Shown here one piece after another: positions 33,201 through 42,553 of a stretch of DNA of 64,000 bases (its first letter is position 1; each line of letters begins with the position of its first letter). Source of the DNA: Plasmodiophora brassicae (taxonomy: Eukaryota > Endomyxa > Phytomyxea > Plasmodiophorida > Plasmodiophoridae); NCBI GenBank assembly GCA_039704465.1, contig JASFAU010000018.1, positions 124,001 to 188,000 on the forward strand. The letters are read 5' to 3'. Under the pieces are notes generated by a model. It saw only the letters and a program-made list of their open reading frames with translations, was not told the DNA's origin and searched no databases. The position numbers and the translations under genes are program-made.

Positions 33201-35175
33201 TTTTCCGCCAAGGTTCCTACGTGATCATCCATGAATTTTTGATGTTCGAGGGTATACCTTCGTGTTCGGCAACGAACAGGACGAGCATCTGCTTTGAAGT
33301 GTAGTTTCAGTGGACTTACTTTCGCAGGTGGATCACGGCCAAGCTTCGTTCGCCATATGTCTTTGTGTCGATTGACAGTTGTGCGTAGACGCGGGACTTG
33401 ATCGTTAGGGAAACCGGAGTCAGTTGCACGTTGTATCATCCGGTCTATTGCCCTGTCCACGTCTGTATCGGAGTGTTCTCCGATTTCGACATCATAGTCG
33501 TCACCCGGATCATTGGTGTCCAATTGGGGCTCATGATCGCGAGTTGTTCCACTTACCTCCGGGTGTCTTACCGCTCTCATCGTGATCCCTTGACCACCTG
33601 GGGCGTGACGTTCCGGGGTCGGATCCGCTTCGATGATGATAGGACCATTTGCCTCGATTAACATCTCCTTCAGTTGTGTAGCTGGATTGATACCCAACGC
33701 GTCCAGTTCCGGGGCTCCTAAAAGGACAATGTCATCAGATAGGTCTTCGCGACATACGTTGATTTCCCGCCCGCGTAGATGTGCAGGTTTGCCATGCGAA
33801 GGTGGGACAATGGTGATGTCCACGATCGCTGTGGCGACAATTGTTGTCGTAGCCCCGATCGTTGCAAGTTTCGCCTCCGTTGGATGGTCGAACACTTTGA
33901 CTGGGACATGCTGGATGGCTTGAATCCGTAGCAGTTGCGATTGCGAAATGACGGTCTTCGTCGCACCACTATCGGCTTCGAATGGAAGGTCGAGCGAGTT
34001 CTGGAAGCGAAGTCTCATAGGGACGGTGTTGACGGCGACGGCGGGCCCATGCGCTTTGCCGTGTCTGCGTTGCCCTTACTCTCCTCCTTCTCTTTGCGCT
34101 CTTTCTGGAACTTTTCAATGGCAGCTTTGCGTTCTCCTTGAGTTGCCTTCGGGCACACTTGGACCCAGTGCTGCTCCTTGCAGATTAGGCAACCTGCCTT
34201 TGGAGGATCCTTACCTTCGAAACGTTTTCGGATGTGCTCGGGGATGTCCTCGATTCGTCTTTCGTTTGCGATGTGGACGATTGAGCTGTCTTCAGTCCGA
34301 TCGGATTTGTCGGATGCTTGCCGCCATTCCTATTCGGAGCAACAACGTCCTTACCTTTCTTACCTGCAGGTGGGGACATGGTCTGCGCTGGAGACTTCTT
34401 CTTCTCAGCTTGCAGCCGGAAGTGTTTGTCCTGCTCTTTGGCAAGACGGTCGACGAGGTCGAAGAATTTGAGCTCGTCCTTCTCAGCGTCCCTGCACCCT
34501 CCGAACTCGATCGCGCGTTCGACTAGAACCGCAAGGTCAGTGGGACGGATACCTCCGCGTAATACCTTGATCTTGCGCTTGGTTCCTTTCGTTCCTTTGG
34601 CGTATGTGTCTTGTAGCCCATAGTCGTCGATTAGCTCATCGAACTTGGCGAAGAAAGACGTGACACGTTCCTCAATACTCTTGATTGACAGGTTCATGAC
34701 CACTGTCTTCGTGAGAAGCGCCTTGATGTCTGTCGAACTCTCGACATCAGCCTCCCTGCGTTGGACTGACCTCAAGTAGCTCATGATGTCGCCATCCGTG
34801 ATCGTGCTGGCGGGTTGACGTAGGCGATATTTCGACATCCCTCTGAGGACGTCCTCGGTAATGCATGACTTCACCGTTGGCGGATGAATATCCTCCTTGT
34901 AGATCAGTCGGCGCTCGTTAACGATCTCGACGTGTTTCCTATATTTCTTGAGGAAATCGTTAATTCCGTCCTTGGCCGTAAGGCTCAGGGTACGTAGGAT
35001 GGGCGGTTTCAAAGGCATAGATCGGGCTCTTACCGTGCAGGTTTGTTGACTGAAGCCCTCGATCGATTTCGTCATCTGTCGACGATTCATGCTCCTTGGC
35101 CTCGGCGTCGGAGTTGGTCCTGGCGTCGTCCTCCATCTGTAGACGAACGGGCGCTCTGCGGCCACCTCCTGCCAT
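30293..35175 (-). pseudogene. element B gag-pol-integrase-chromodomain
   Basis: Same order as element A. Gag is in pieces from 35175 to 34185. Protease and RT run from 34018 to 32405 (WIDDILGYV near 32790). RNase H is at 32646-31843, the integrase zinc finger at 31964-31467, the core in other frames to about 31015, the C-terminal part at 30861-30532 and the chromodomain at 30508-30293. Private lesions relative to A include single- or double-base indels near 35005, 34253, 32524, 31950, 31527 and 30871. Breaks at the RNase H-integrase junction and in the integrase core (about 31.39 kb) are shared with A. Almost all A/B differences I see are indels in short runs, not substitutions. Confidence 0.88.
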
Positions 35176-35218
35176 TAAGTGAGTTCGTTTGCTTGGGGCT
35201 CTTTGCGCAAGAAGCTTC

Positions 35219-35415
35219 TGTGCTAACGCCGCCGCTGCCCACTACGGGGGCGGTCGGTCGCAAGAGTCGGCGCCTGGTGATATAACGAACTGATGTATTT
35301 GGACAGGATCGTCACAGCAAGGGCCGCTGCGGGGTCGAGTACGGTCATGATCATGTGACCGGGTGGCAGCAGCATCTGAGCAGCATCATCTGAGTACTGG
35401 TACTCTGGATGAACA
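35219..35415 (-). repeat. element B, 5' LTR
   Basis: 197 bp on the minus strand, complete, with the GCCCT duplication immediately outside at 35416-35420. Confidence 0.95.
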
Positions 35416-35467
35416 GCCCTGCATGTGTCGGTGACGCACGTTTAAAGGAGACGCGCTGTATAGCGGT

Positions 35468-35560
35468 GTGTTATGTGGCAGTGTGTTTTGTGGCGGTGTG
35501 TTCTGTGGTAGTGGGATTTGTGGCGGTGGGTTTTGTGGCGGTGGGTTTGTTGGCAGGGGC
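35468..35560. repeat. short minisatellite (about 15-bp unit, GTGTTTTGTGGCGGT)
   Basis: About six imperfect tandem copies of a 15-base G/T-rich unit such as TGTGGCGGTGGGTTT. It lies 50 bases outside element B. It is non-coding; the valine/alanine-rich frame through it is a by-product. Confidence 0.8.
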
Positions 35561-35626
35561 AAGCCCCGAACGGCTGTGGTCAGGCCGTGAGTTGGAGGGT
35601 GCGTTGTTGTCGAGCAGTGTTTTGTA

Positions 35627-35688
35627 GACCGGACCGCCCACTAGGCCACGAGAGCAGCTGCTCTCGTGGCCTAGTGGGCGGTCCGGTC
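35627..35688. repeat. 62-bp perfect palindrome
   Basis: The sequence from GACCGGACCGCCCACTAGG to its exact reverse complement ends at GGTCCGGTC with the centre at CAG|CTG (35657/35658) and no loop. The transcript or single strand would form a 31-bp hairpin. A decayed relative lies at 22598. It could be a minimal hairpin repeat; no target duplication is evident. Confidence 0.93.
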
Positions 35689-35859
35689 AACAGTTTCATG
35701 CTCTTCTCGCAGCCAATGTCACCCGCGGGGCGACATTGGTGGGGGTGGCCTTCCGAGCCAGGCGGCGTTCTAGCGCCGCCGCGACAGCGGTGCTCATACG
35801 AGCATGCACGCTGCGCCCTCCCATCCCGTCCTCTTACCTTTGCAAGCTTCATCTCCGTC

Positions 35860-36402
35860 ACGGCATTTTGCAGAATGAACAATAACGGGAGGTGTACGCA
35901 CGATTATGGAAAAACTCCTTCACAGAAGCTCTGTGGAAATATGAAGACGAGATGACGAATATTCTCAGCTCTGCAAAGGCCAAAAAGTGGCTATACATTT
36001 AACAACACGCCAAGACCACCGACACAACCAAGAACGAAGAACAAATCCGTTCTGCTATGCGACCAACGAAATCCCGCGGTGCAGTTTTCACTGCCCCGCC
36101 AAGGCCACAGGGCCTAAATGTTATGGGTACCCGACAGCCGGCCGGTAAGTGCCGTCTTGGAGCTTTCTTAGGGGACCACTTGAGCAGGTTGGAAGGCAAA
36201 GGGCGCCTGTAAAATAGGTGACCACCTCCCACAGGGGGCCCTGCGAGATCCCAGCACAAAGGTGACAGGCCGGCACTGCCAGGCCGGGAGAAGCTGACGT
36301 TCTGGAAGCCGATCCTACGGTCCTCGGACCCGAGACCGAGGCGCCTGCTTGAAAAGCGCGAAACACAAATAAACTAAACTAAACTAAACTATACTAAAGA
36401 AT
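35860..36402 (+). mobile_element. probable 3' end of a LINE or SINE with (AAACT)n tail
   Basis: A segment without a long frame ends in a simple repeat, AAACTAAACTAAACTAAACT, at about 36368-36395. Many non-LTR elements end in a short simple-sequence tail, and the preceding 100-200 bases (CTGACGTTCTGGAAGCCG and neighbours) would be their 3' untranslated region. The reading is by structure only; no RT is present. The neighbourhood 35690-35860 contains nothing identifiable. Confidence 0.35.
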
Positions 36403-37446
36403 TTTCGACGTCATCAATTGTGGAACGCTGCACGCACATGAGCGCTTTAATTTCGGGAGCAGACGGCGTTCAAACGACGACAGACGTTTAACAACCAAAT
36501 CTGAATCTGTTGCACTTGGTCTCCAGTTAGCCTGACCTCAGTGAACATTCAATGTCGGCACTGACGCGCTCTTCGTGATTCGACTACGTACGTCGAACAC
36601 CGCGATCTCCAGCGGCGGCCCAAAGGTGACCTAAGGTCAGCTTCCAGAATGACGACGGCCGCGGCTGCCTATGCTTAGATGATGGAGTACCTCATGCAGC
36701 GCACCTGGTGCAATCGTCATTGCGGCTGGACGCCTGGCGCCTGCAGCAGGACCAGCGCCCGCAACGGCAATTCGTCGGGGGCGCCACGGCGACTATGCAG
36801 CTGGTACGTACTATTGACATACGAGCAACGTCGGCCCGCCAGGACTGGATACCGGGACGTCAAATCGCCACGAACGGGATGGTGTACTGCTGGACGTGCT
36901 CATGCTTTCGAAGCCCTCGCGACCCCGCGACCCTGGCAGGCCTGCGTGCCATCCAACCGGCCAGGAACGGTGCGATGCGGTCCGGACATTGGGACGATCG
37001 ATACGGTATGCCCTGGCCGTCGGCCTGCGCAACTAACGACGATGATAGGCGGGTCTCGTCATCCGCGTGGATTTCGCCGACGTCTAGGGTCGGCCCTACA
37101 CGAACGCGGGGCACGTTTTGGCGTGACGTACGACGGCCGCCGTGACGTATTTGACGCGCACGAACAGCTCATGCGGCAAAGCGAGACGTCGCCGACCTGC
37201 CCGCCCTGAAATTATTCGACCAGCACATCAGCAGTTAACGCCAGCATGACTGAGGGTGTCGGGTGACGACATGGCGAGGTCACGTCACCCCCTCGCACTC
37301 CGCACGCGGTGGCGGAGTTTGGCGCCTGTCGGACATCACCTGGGGCACTGGCCGCACTGCCCCGGACAGGCCACGCTCGGCACATTGCGCATTACTGGAG
37401 CCGTTCTTGCGCCCTCGTCGTCTGATATCCGGTTGCAGCTACTCGG
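36403..37446. other. transition region without a confident gene
   Basis: No transposon motif and no recognisable protein. GC-rich frames are open on both strands between 36679 and 37209, for example a plus-strand frame of 176 codons and a minus-strand frame of 84 codons at 37114-36860. Their composition is what random GC-rich sequence gives, and they overlap. A small intron-containing gene cannot be excluded. Confidence 0.3.
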
Positions 37447-39421
37447 ATGCCGCTCCTGATCACGTCTGCTCCTGTCCTGCTGGCCGGCCTGCTGATCCTG
37501 TTCACGTCGTTGTCGGGGCGCAGCGCTGCTGTCGACTTCACATTCCAGCTGGCGGGATATGACAGCGTCGGCATCATGGATGAAAGTCGTGCGAGGCACT
37601 GCCATGTACTGAAGTACGTGCTCGACGGCACGCCTGGCAGCAGCGACCTCATTCAACTCCCATATATAGACACGAACCGTTTCGAATTGGTGGGTCCCGC
37701 CCGGCTGGCGCCGTCGTCCGACCGATTACTCATGGTTGCAACCGTCCAGATGAAACAATATCTGATTGACCCGCGCCATCTGCGTTTGGAGCCTCACAGT
37801 ACCGCCGAACTGGTCATGTTTCAAGGTGCCGCAAACTGGCTCAAGTGTGAGGCTTTGCTGTCGGTCACAACGCGCGCCCTGGCCGCGAAGAGCATCGCCG
37901 CTCTCGAACTTCTTCAGGATTTCTCGCGCACAGATGTCGTTGCGTATCTGACTGGCGAGAGGTATGCCCGCCCCTGACGTAAATGTTTGGCCGTCCAGTA
38001 TTGCTGAGTATGAATACCACTCCGCAGCACTGGCGACGTCGCCCATTTCAACGAGCAAGCCCTCGAATACGTCGGTGACCACGTTATGGCAAAGGTGTAC
38101 TTCGATTCCTGTTGTGCACCAGATGAGGACGGCGTCGCCAAGTGCGACGAGAGGGAGATTTGGGGCCACTTGTGGAGTGCCTGGTTCCATCGACCTAACT
38201 GGCGCCACACGAAGCAACTGTAAGCGGCCTATCCTTCAGGCAGTTCGCCCTGTTCGGCCCCGCTGAATCGGATCCCTTCCTGTCAGTGATCTCAGTGGCA
38301 ATCAGTACATCCAATCGATCGCGCGTCGCTCTTTCTCTGGAATGCCCCAATTGACACATTTGTCGATGTAATCCTGTCCCCATGTGATGCCACAATTACA
38401 TTTCCAGTTGTATATTGCACAGGCTTCTGGGTCAAAACACTATCCGGATGATTGAGGACCATGCGTTCCATGGGTTGCAGAAGTTACAATCGCTGTAGGC
38501 GCCGTGTTTGTGAGGCTTGACCAGTCATCAGTTGATATAGCCTCTGCGCGCGCAGCGAGCTCACCGGCACAGAAGTCTCGTCGATTAATGCGAACACGTT
38601 TGCTGGGCTACCATCACTGCAATATCTGTGAGAAACGAAGGTCGACAGTCGTCCAGCGTGGCCACTAACGGAAACTGCCCAGACAATTGTACAGCAACCG
38701 GATTACAACACTTAAACGGGGCGCTTTCCGTGATATGACGTCACTGACGATGCTGTAAGGGGACCATTTCCACCGCGAACAATCATGGGTTCCGATGAAC
38801 TCACCCCTCGGCACAGGATACTGGACGGGAACCAGATTGAATCGTTCGATAAGAATGTTTTCCGTGGTCTGTCACGTTTGGAAACGCTGTGCAACCCAAA
38901 CGCCCTGGTAGCCCCCAGCTGCTTCATCGTCTAATGGGAATGCGCGTCAGGTCTGTGAAAGAAAATCAGATCGCGGCCATCGGACCAGGCATGTTTGCTG
39001 GGCTGATTTCACTAATAATGCTGTATGTGTGCTGGGATCCGGCCAACGCATTGCGAGTATTAATGAGGAGCACCGCACAGGGACTTGACGGACAACCAGA
39101 TTGAGTCGATTGACGCGGACGCCTTCGACGGGCTCCCACACCTGGACCGACTGTGAGGCCCGTACATGGACAAGTCGCATCCCGCCCCCTGACGTTGTTG
39201 TTCATCAGTTTCTTGAATAATAACCGAATCGCAAGCATCGCCCCTGGCGCGTTTACTCGCACGAAATACCTGGACATGCTGTACTGGTACCAGTTGCGCC
39301 TGGTGCTGCATCTGATTTGACACGACTGTACAGGCACCTGACGGGGAACCCTATCTGCGGCACAACGCTGCACACCTCCCGTGGTGGACTGCCGGACCAT
39401 ATCACCTTCCTTTACTGCTGA
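37447..39421 (+). CDS. secreted leucine-rich-repeat protein, 11 exons
   Basis: This gene is reconstructed from splice signals and repeat pattern. Exon 1 (37447-37961) opens with a signal peptide (hydrophobic LLAGLLILFTSL). Exon 2 is 38028-38219. Repeat exons are 38287-38361 (75 nt), then seven exons of exactly 72 nt starting at 38423, 38556, 38683, 38817, 38951, 39081 and 39209; the last exon 39334-39421 ends in a Cys-containing cap (LTGNPICGTTLH). Every repeat intron is phase 2 and splits the same Leu codon. Each exon gives one 24-residue repeat such as LDGNQIESFDKNVFRGLSRL. Introns are 53-67 nt and GT-AG. The summed exons give 457 residues with no stop. No transmembrane helix follows the repeats, so the product is probably secreted or vacuolar and binds protein. 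The exon 1-2 domain (Cys pair DSCCAPDE) is not recognised. Confidence 0.85.
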
Positions 39422-40019
39422 TATACCGTTGCCCGAATACACTTCATGTCCGCCCTGGCCTGGTCGCGTCATGTGGCGGCTCCATTGACGAGCGCGACCG
39501 CGGGAATGCCCTGTTACGGCCCGTTTGCTGGGCGGCGCCAGGAGGATGGTAGTTGCGACGGTGGCGAGCGACGCGACGTTCGAATCGGCCGGTGGCAGGA
39601 TACGCACGTAGGCCCCCGGCGCACCAGCATGTCGCTTTCGACAGCCGCAGCGGCACACGTCGACGAGCGCGCGCCTCTGATCCGGAAGTCGTCGCCCCCA
39701 TACACGAACAGACTCGGGGGGTCGATCGTGTGCCTCGCTAGCTGGTGGTCAGCTGCCGCCCCCGCACTGGTTCGCCGTGCAGCTCGGACTGCGCCGCGGA
39801 CGACTGCGCATCACGCAGGTCGCGCAGTACCAATGTGCGGACGTGCGCCCGTCGAGGCCAGCCGCCGGTGGGTCATTGGCCGACGTGCGGCGTGGAGCGG
39901 CCACCAGCGCGGTCCACGACGGAGGGCGTCCTGACGAGTGACGACGATCGCGCGCGCTAAATCAGGATTGCGTCCGGAAATAGGTCGACGACGCGCAGCG
40001 CAGAGCCGGTGTTGTGTCG
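39422..40019. other. intergenic region with possible small gene
   Basis: Several frames are open in this GC-rich stretch. One starting at ATG 39629 reads MSLSTAAAAHVDERAPLIRK, with an acidic dileucine-like DERAPLI, and could be spliced onward at a GTCGATC donor near 39721, but no exon chain is convincing. I see no family similarity. Confidence 0.2.
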
Positions 40020-41295
40020 ATGAGGGCGACGACGATATCGGCGCTCGTCGTCGCTGTCGGGCTGCTGGCGCTGGACGTCGTCGTCGCCGCCGACCCGTGC
40101 GCGTCGCGTACGTCCTGCACGGCATGCGTGCACGCGTCGTGCGCCTGGCAGTACATGGCCGGCGTCAGCAACGTCGGGCAATGCGTCCCGGTCGCCGCTG
40201 GCCGATCCGCCGCCGTTACCGTCGTTGACGCCGGCCAGTGCCCGTCGTCGTTGCAGATGGCGCTGGAGTCCACCATCGTACCGCAGATCGGCGCCCTGTG
40301 CCTCCTGTTCCTGGCGGCGACCGGCATCGCCGTCCACATGTTCGTCGGCCGCATGCGCGCCATGCTCGCGTCCGACGCCGTTGCCGACGCGCAGAACGGC
40401 ACCCAGGTGCGGTCGTGTATGCTCCTGGCCACGTCGTCGTCGCCGTCTGACCGTGCCGCACGCAGGAGCTCGACCAGCTTCACGCGGTCGTGCCGAACGG
40501 GCACCTGTCGTTGATGCTGAAGGCGGCATCGGACACCCTGCAGGAGCCGCTCATCTGGGTCGGCCTGCCCTACACAGACCAGGCGCCGTACAGCGCCCAG
40601 CACCGTCACCGCTACGTCTACTACCTGCTCCTCGTCTGCATCCTCGTGTCAGCCACTGCGTCGCTGGCCATCTACGTCGACGGTACGCCACCTATGGCGC
40701 GTCCGGCTGCTGCCTGCTGTGTGGGGGACGACGACGCACAACTGACACCCGGCTGCCCAGGCGTCATGCCCGTCGTCCTGAACGCTAGGCTGGCGGTCCA
40801 CATCGCGCAACTCGTCAGCCTGGCCGTCGGTTGCCTCGCGGCCGTGGTCTGCGTCGCGCTGGTCATCGTCGGCCGACGCCGCGCCCTGTCCTGGGCGTAT
40901 GCCGTCACGGAATCGCACGCCATGTACGTTGCGTTGGGGTCCCGCACGCTACGCTCGCCCGCCCCTGACCGTTTCGTGTGTGTGTGTGCCCGTGCAGCAT
41001 CGTGTCGACCGATGCGGACCCGAAGCGCCCAACGGAAATCTCGCTGGCGTTCGACAAGAGCGCGCTGGCGCAGATCACGCCGGTGACGCACGCGAACGGG
41101 TCCAGGTCGTTCCTGTTCGACCTGTCGCAGGCCGGCAGCCTGGCGCAGGGCGTGGCGCGCCACACCGGCTTCTGGCACGTGCACTTCCAGCACGCCGAGA
41201 TCGTCCAGCAGATGCTGTACGTCATCCTGAGCGGGCGTCGCGTCCGCCAGACCGTGATGCAGACGTCCAGAAGGTCGACCGACAGTACACGATAG
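40020..41295 (+). CDS. multi-spanning membrane protein with Cys-rich ectodomain
   Basis: Four exons join in frame to 345 residues: 40020-40406, 40466-40682, 40761-40896 and 40998-41295. The protein starts with a signal peptide (ISALVVAVGLLALDVVVA). A short Cys-rich segment follows (CASRTSCTACVHASCAW), similar in spacing to PSI-type domains. Then come three membrane spans (IGALCLLFLAATGIAVHMF, YYLLLVCILVSATASLAI, LVSLAVGCLAAVVCVALVI) and a roughly 100-residue hydrophilic C-terminus (SRSFLFDLSQAGSLAQG, FWHVHFQHAEIVQQ). The 78-nt third-position intron is a multiple of three without stops and could be retained. I do not recognise the family. Its stop lies 14 nt from the stop of the convergent CSN6 gene. 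The 40020 ATG is chosen because it begins the signal peptide. Confidence 0.72.
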
Positions 41296-41309
41296 GGTTG
41301 CGTCGTTCA

Positions 41310-42356
41310 TCACAGGAACTTGCCGCGTTTGCTGCGCGGCTCGTGCCCTTCGTCGAACGCCAGGCGGCACTTGTCGGCCAGCTGCTGAACGGACAGGCAC
41401 GTCTGCGTTATCGTTGCCAGCTCGTTGACCAGCAACGCGTCGTTCAGCTCCTTCAGGAACGCCGCGTCGAACAGGGGCGATTGGCGCACGACCGGCAACG
41501 CGGCGCAGACCGACCGGATCGCTCGGACGGTGTCGGCGTCGGCGCCGCCGCCGCCCGCCGCCCTCTCCAGGTACGCCACCAGCGCATCCGCCCGTTCGCT
41601 CATCAGCGACACCGACTTCGCCAACGACCGCAGGTGGGCGGCCACTGCAACGGCACACAAGTGTCAGCATTGGCACCCATGGGCGGCGAACATCGCGCGC
41701 GCGCGCGTACAGGCGTTCGCCCCGCCGCGCCCCGGCTCGTTCGCCAGGAAGTCGACCGACAGGCGCTCCGCCTGCGGGAAACGTCAGAAGAGGGGCGCAA
41801 TCCGGCGCCGGGCACGTTACGTCGTCGGTGACGATCGTGTAGGGCGCGCTGATGAAGGTCGGCTTCTTGTCGCGGGTGCCGGCCGTGTAGACGTGCAGGA
41901 GGAGGCGTCCGGCGGGATCGGCGCCCTGCGTCTGCAGGTGCAGCAGCAGCGGCGACTCGTTGTACGCGGTGATCTCGTCCTGGATCGCCCAGGCGTCGTC
42001 ACCCGGCGGCGCATCCGTCGACGAGAACGTGTACCACCCGAGCACCTCGTGCGACGCGTACACGGCCTTGTCTGCCGAGCCCGCTGCTCATCAGCGCTGG
42101 ACACGACGGCGCCGACGCAAACACCAGACTGACGAAGTTCGATGACGTCCCGGAGGTCGTCGTGGTCGATCGCCGCGTCGTCGTCGTCGTCGCGCAGCGC
42201 CATGTCGCTGGAGGCGCAGATCTCGACCTGGCGCCCGACCTGCGTCCCGAACACGACGCCGACCCGTCGCGCGGGCGCCGCCGCCTGCACCGCCGACCGC
42301 GCGCTGTGGTCCGCGATGTTCAGCAGCACCAGCGGGTGCACGCCGATGGACGCCAT
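41310..42356 (-). CDS. CSN6: COP9 signalosome subunit 6
   Basis: Four exons (42356-42134, 42071-41821, 41771-41711, 41644-41310; introns 62, 49 and 66 nt) give 289 residues. The N-terminus is an MPN domain (SIGVHPLVLLNIADHSAR, VVFGTQVGRQVEICASSD, EVLGWYTFSS, NESPLLLHLQTQ). The second half has the helical CSN6 tail (LRSLAKSVSLMSERADALV, FLKELNDALLVNELATITQ, ending RSKRGKF). The E and H-x-H-x7-S-x2-D zinc ligands of active JAMM proteases are not seen, as expected for CSN6, which is a structural partner of the deneddylase CSN5 in the complex that removes Nedd8 from cullins. The proteasome subunit Rpn8 and eIF3f are related alternatives, but the C-terminus fits CSN6 best. Confidence 0.85.
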
Positions 42357-42553
42357 GCCGGCAGCCACGGCGAATGCACTAGTGGCCGCCGTACGCACAT
42401 GTCTGTAGGCCCGTGCCGGTAGCTCCCGCGTCCCGGACACTGCAGTTCCTACGACTGGGGATGACTGCAGACGGCCGCCGCCGACGCGCACCAACTGCAG
42501 GGCGAGGCGCTGCACGGGACCGGAACGCCGAGACATGGGTAGATGTAGCATTA

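Larger units (their letters stand above)
24755..35415 (-). mobile_element. chromodomain gypsy element B, split by element A
   Basis: Element B lies on the minus strand. Its 5' LTR is 35219-35415 and its 3' LTR is split into 24755-24810 and 30138-30283 by insertion of element A. The outer flanks are the 5-bp duplication GCCCT (24750-24754 and 35416-35420), so it inserted here as one unit. Its interior (30284-35218) encodes Gag, protease, RT, RNase H, integrase and a C-terminal chromodomain. Ends are TGTTCATCC...TTAGCACA. Removing A and one GCGCC rebuilds a complete 197-bp LTR. Confidence 0.95.

Noticed and set aside
24755..35415. Palindrome as an artefact of hairpin-adapter read-through or amplification chimera
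   Set aside because: Such artefacts mirror both flanks and have no target duplications. Here the outer flanks differ, and two different 5-bp duplications sit exactly at the LTR ends. Read support was not available, so it is not excluded completely.
36679..37209. 176-codon plus-strand frame as a gene
   Set aside because: Composition is that of random GC-rich DNA, overlapping frames exist on the other strand, and there is no domain, signal peptide or splice pattern.
40672..42063. 463-codon minus-strand open frame and other long frames around the CSN6 and membrane-protein genes
   Set aside because: High GC gives few stops. The frame contains CSN6 exons and introns and then the antisense of the membrane protein; only the spliced CSN6 reading shows conserved motifs.
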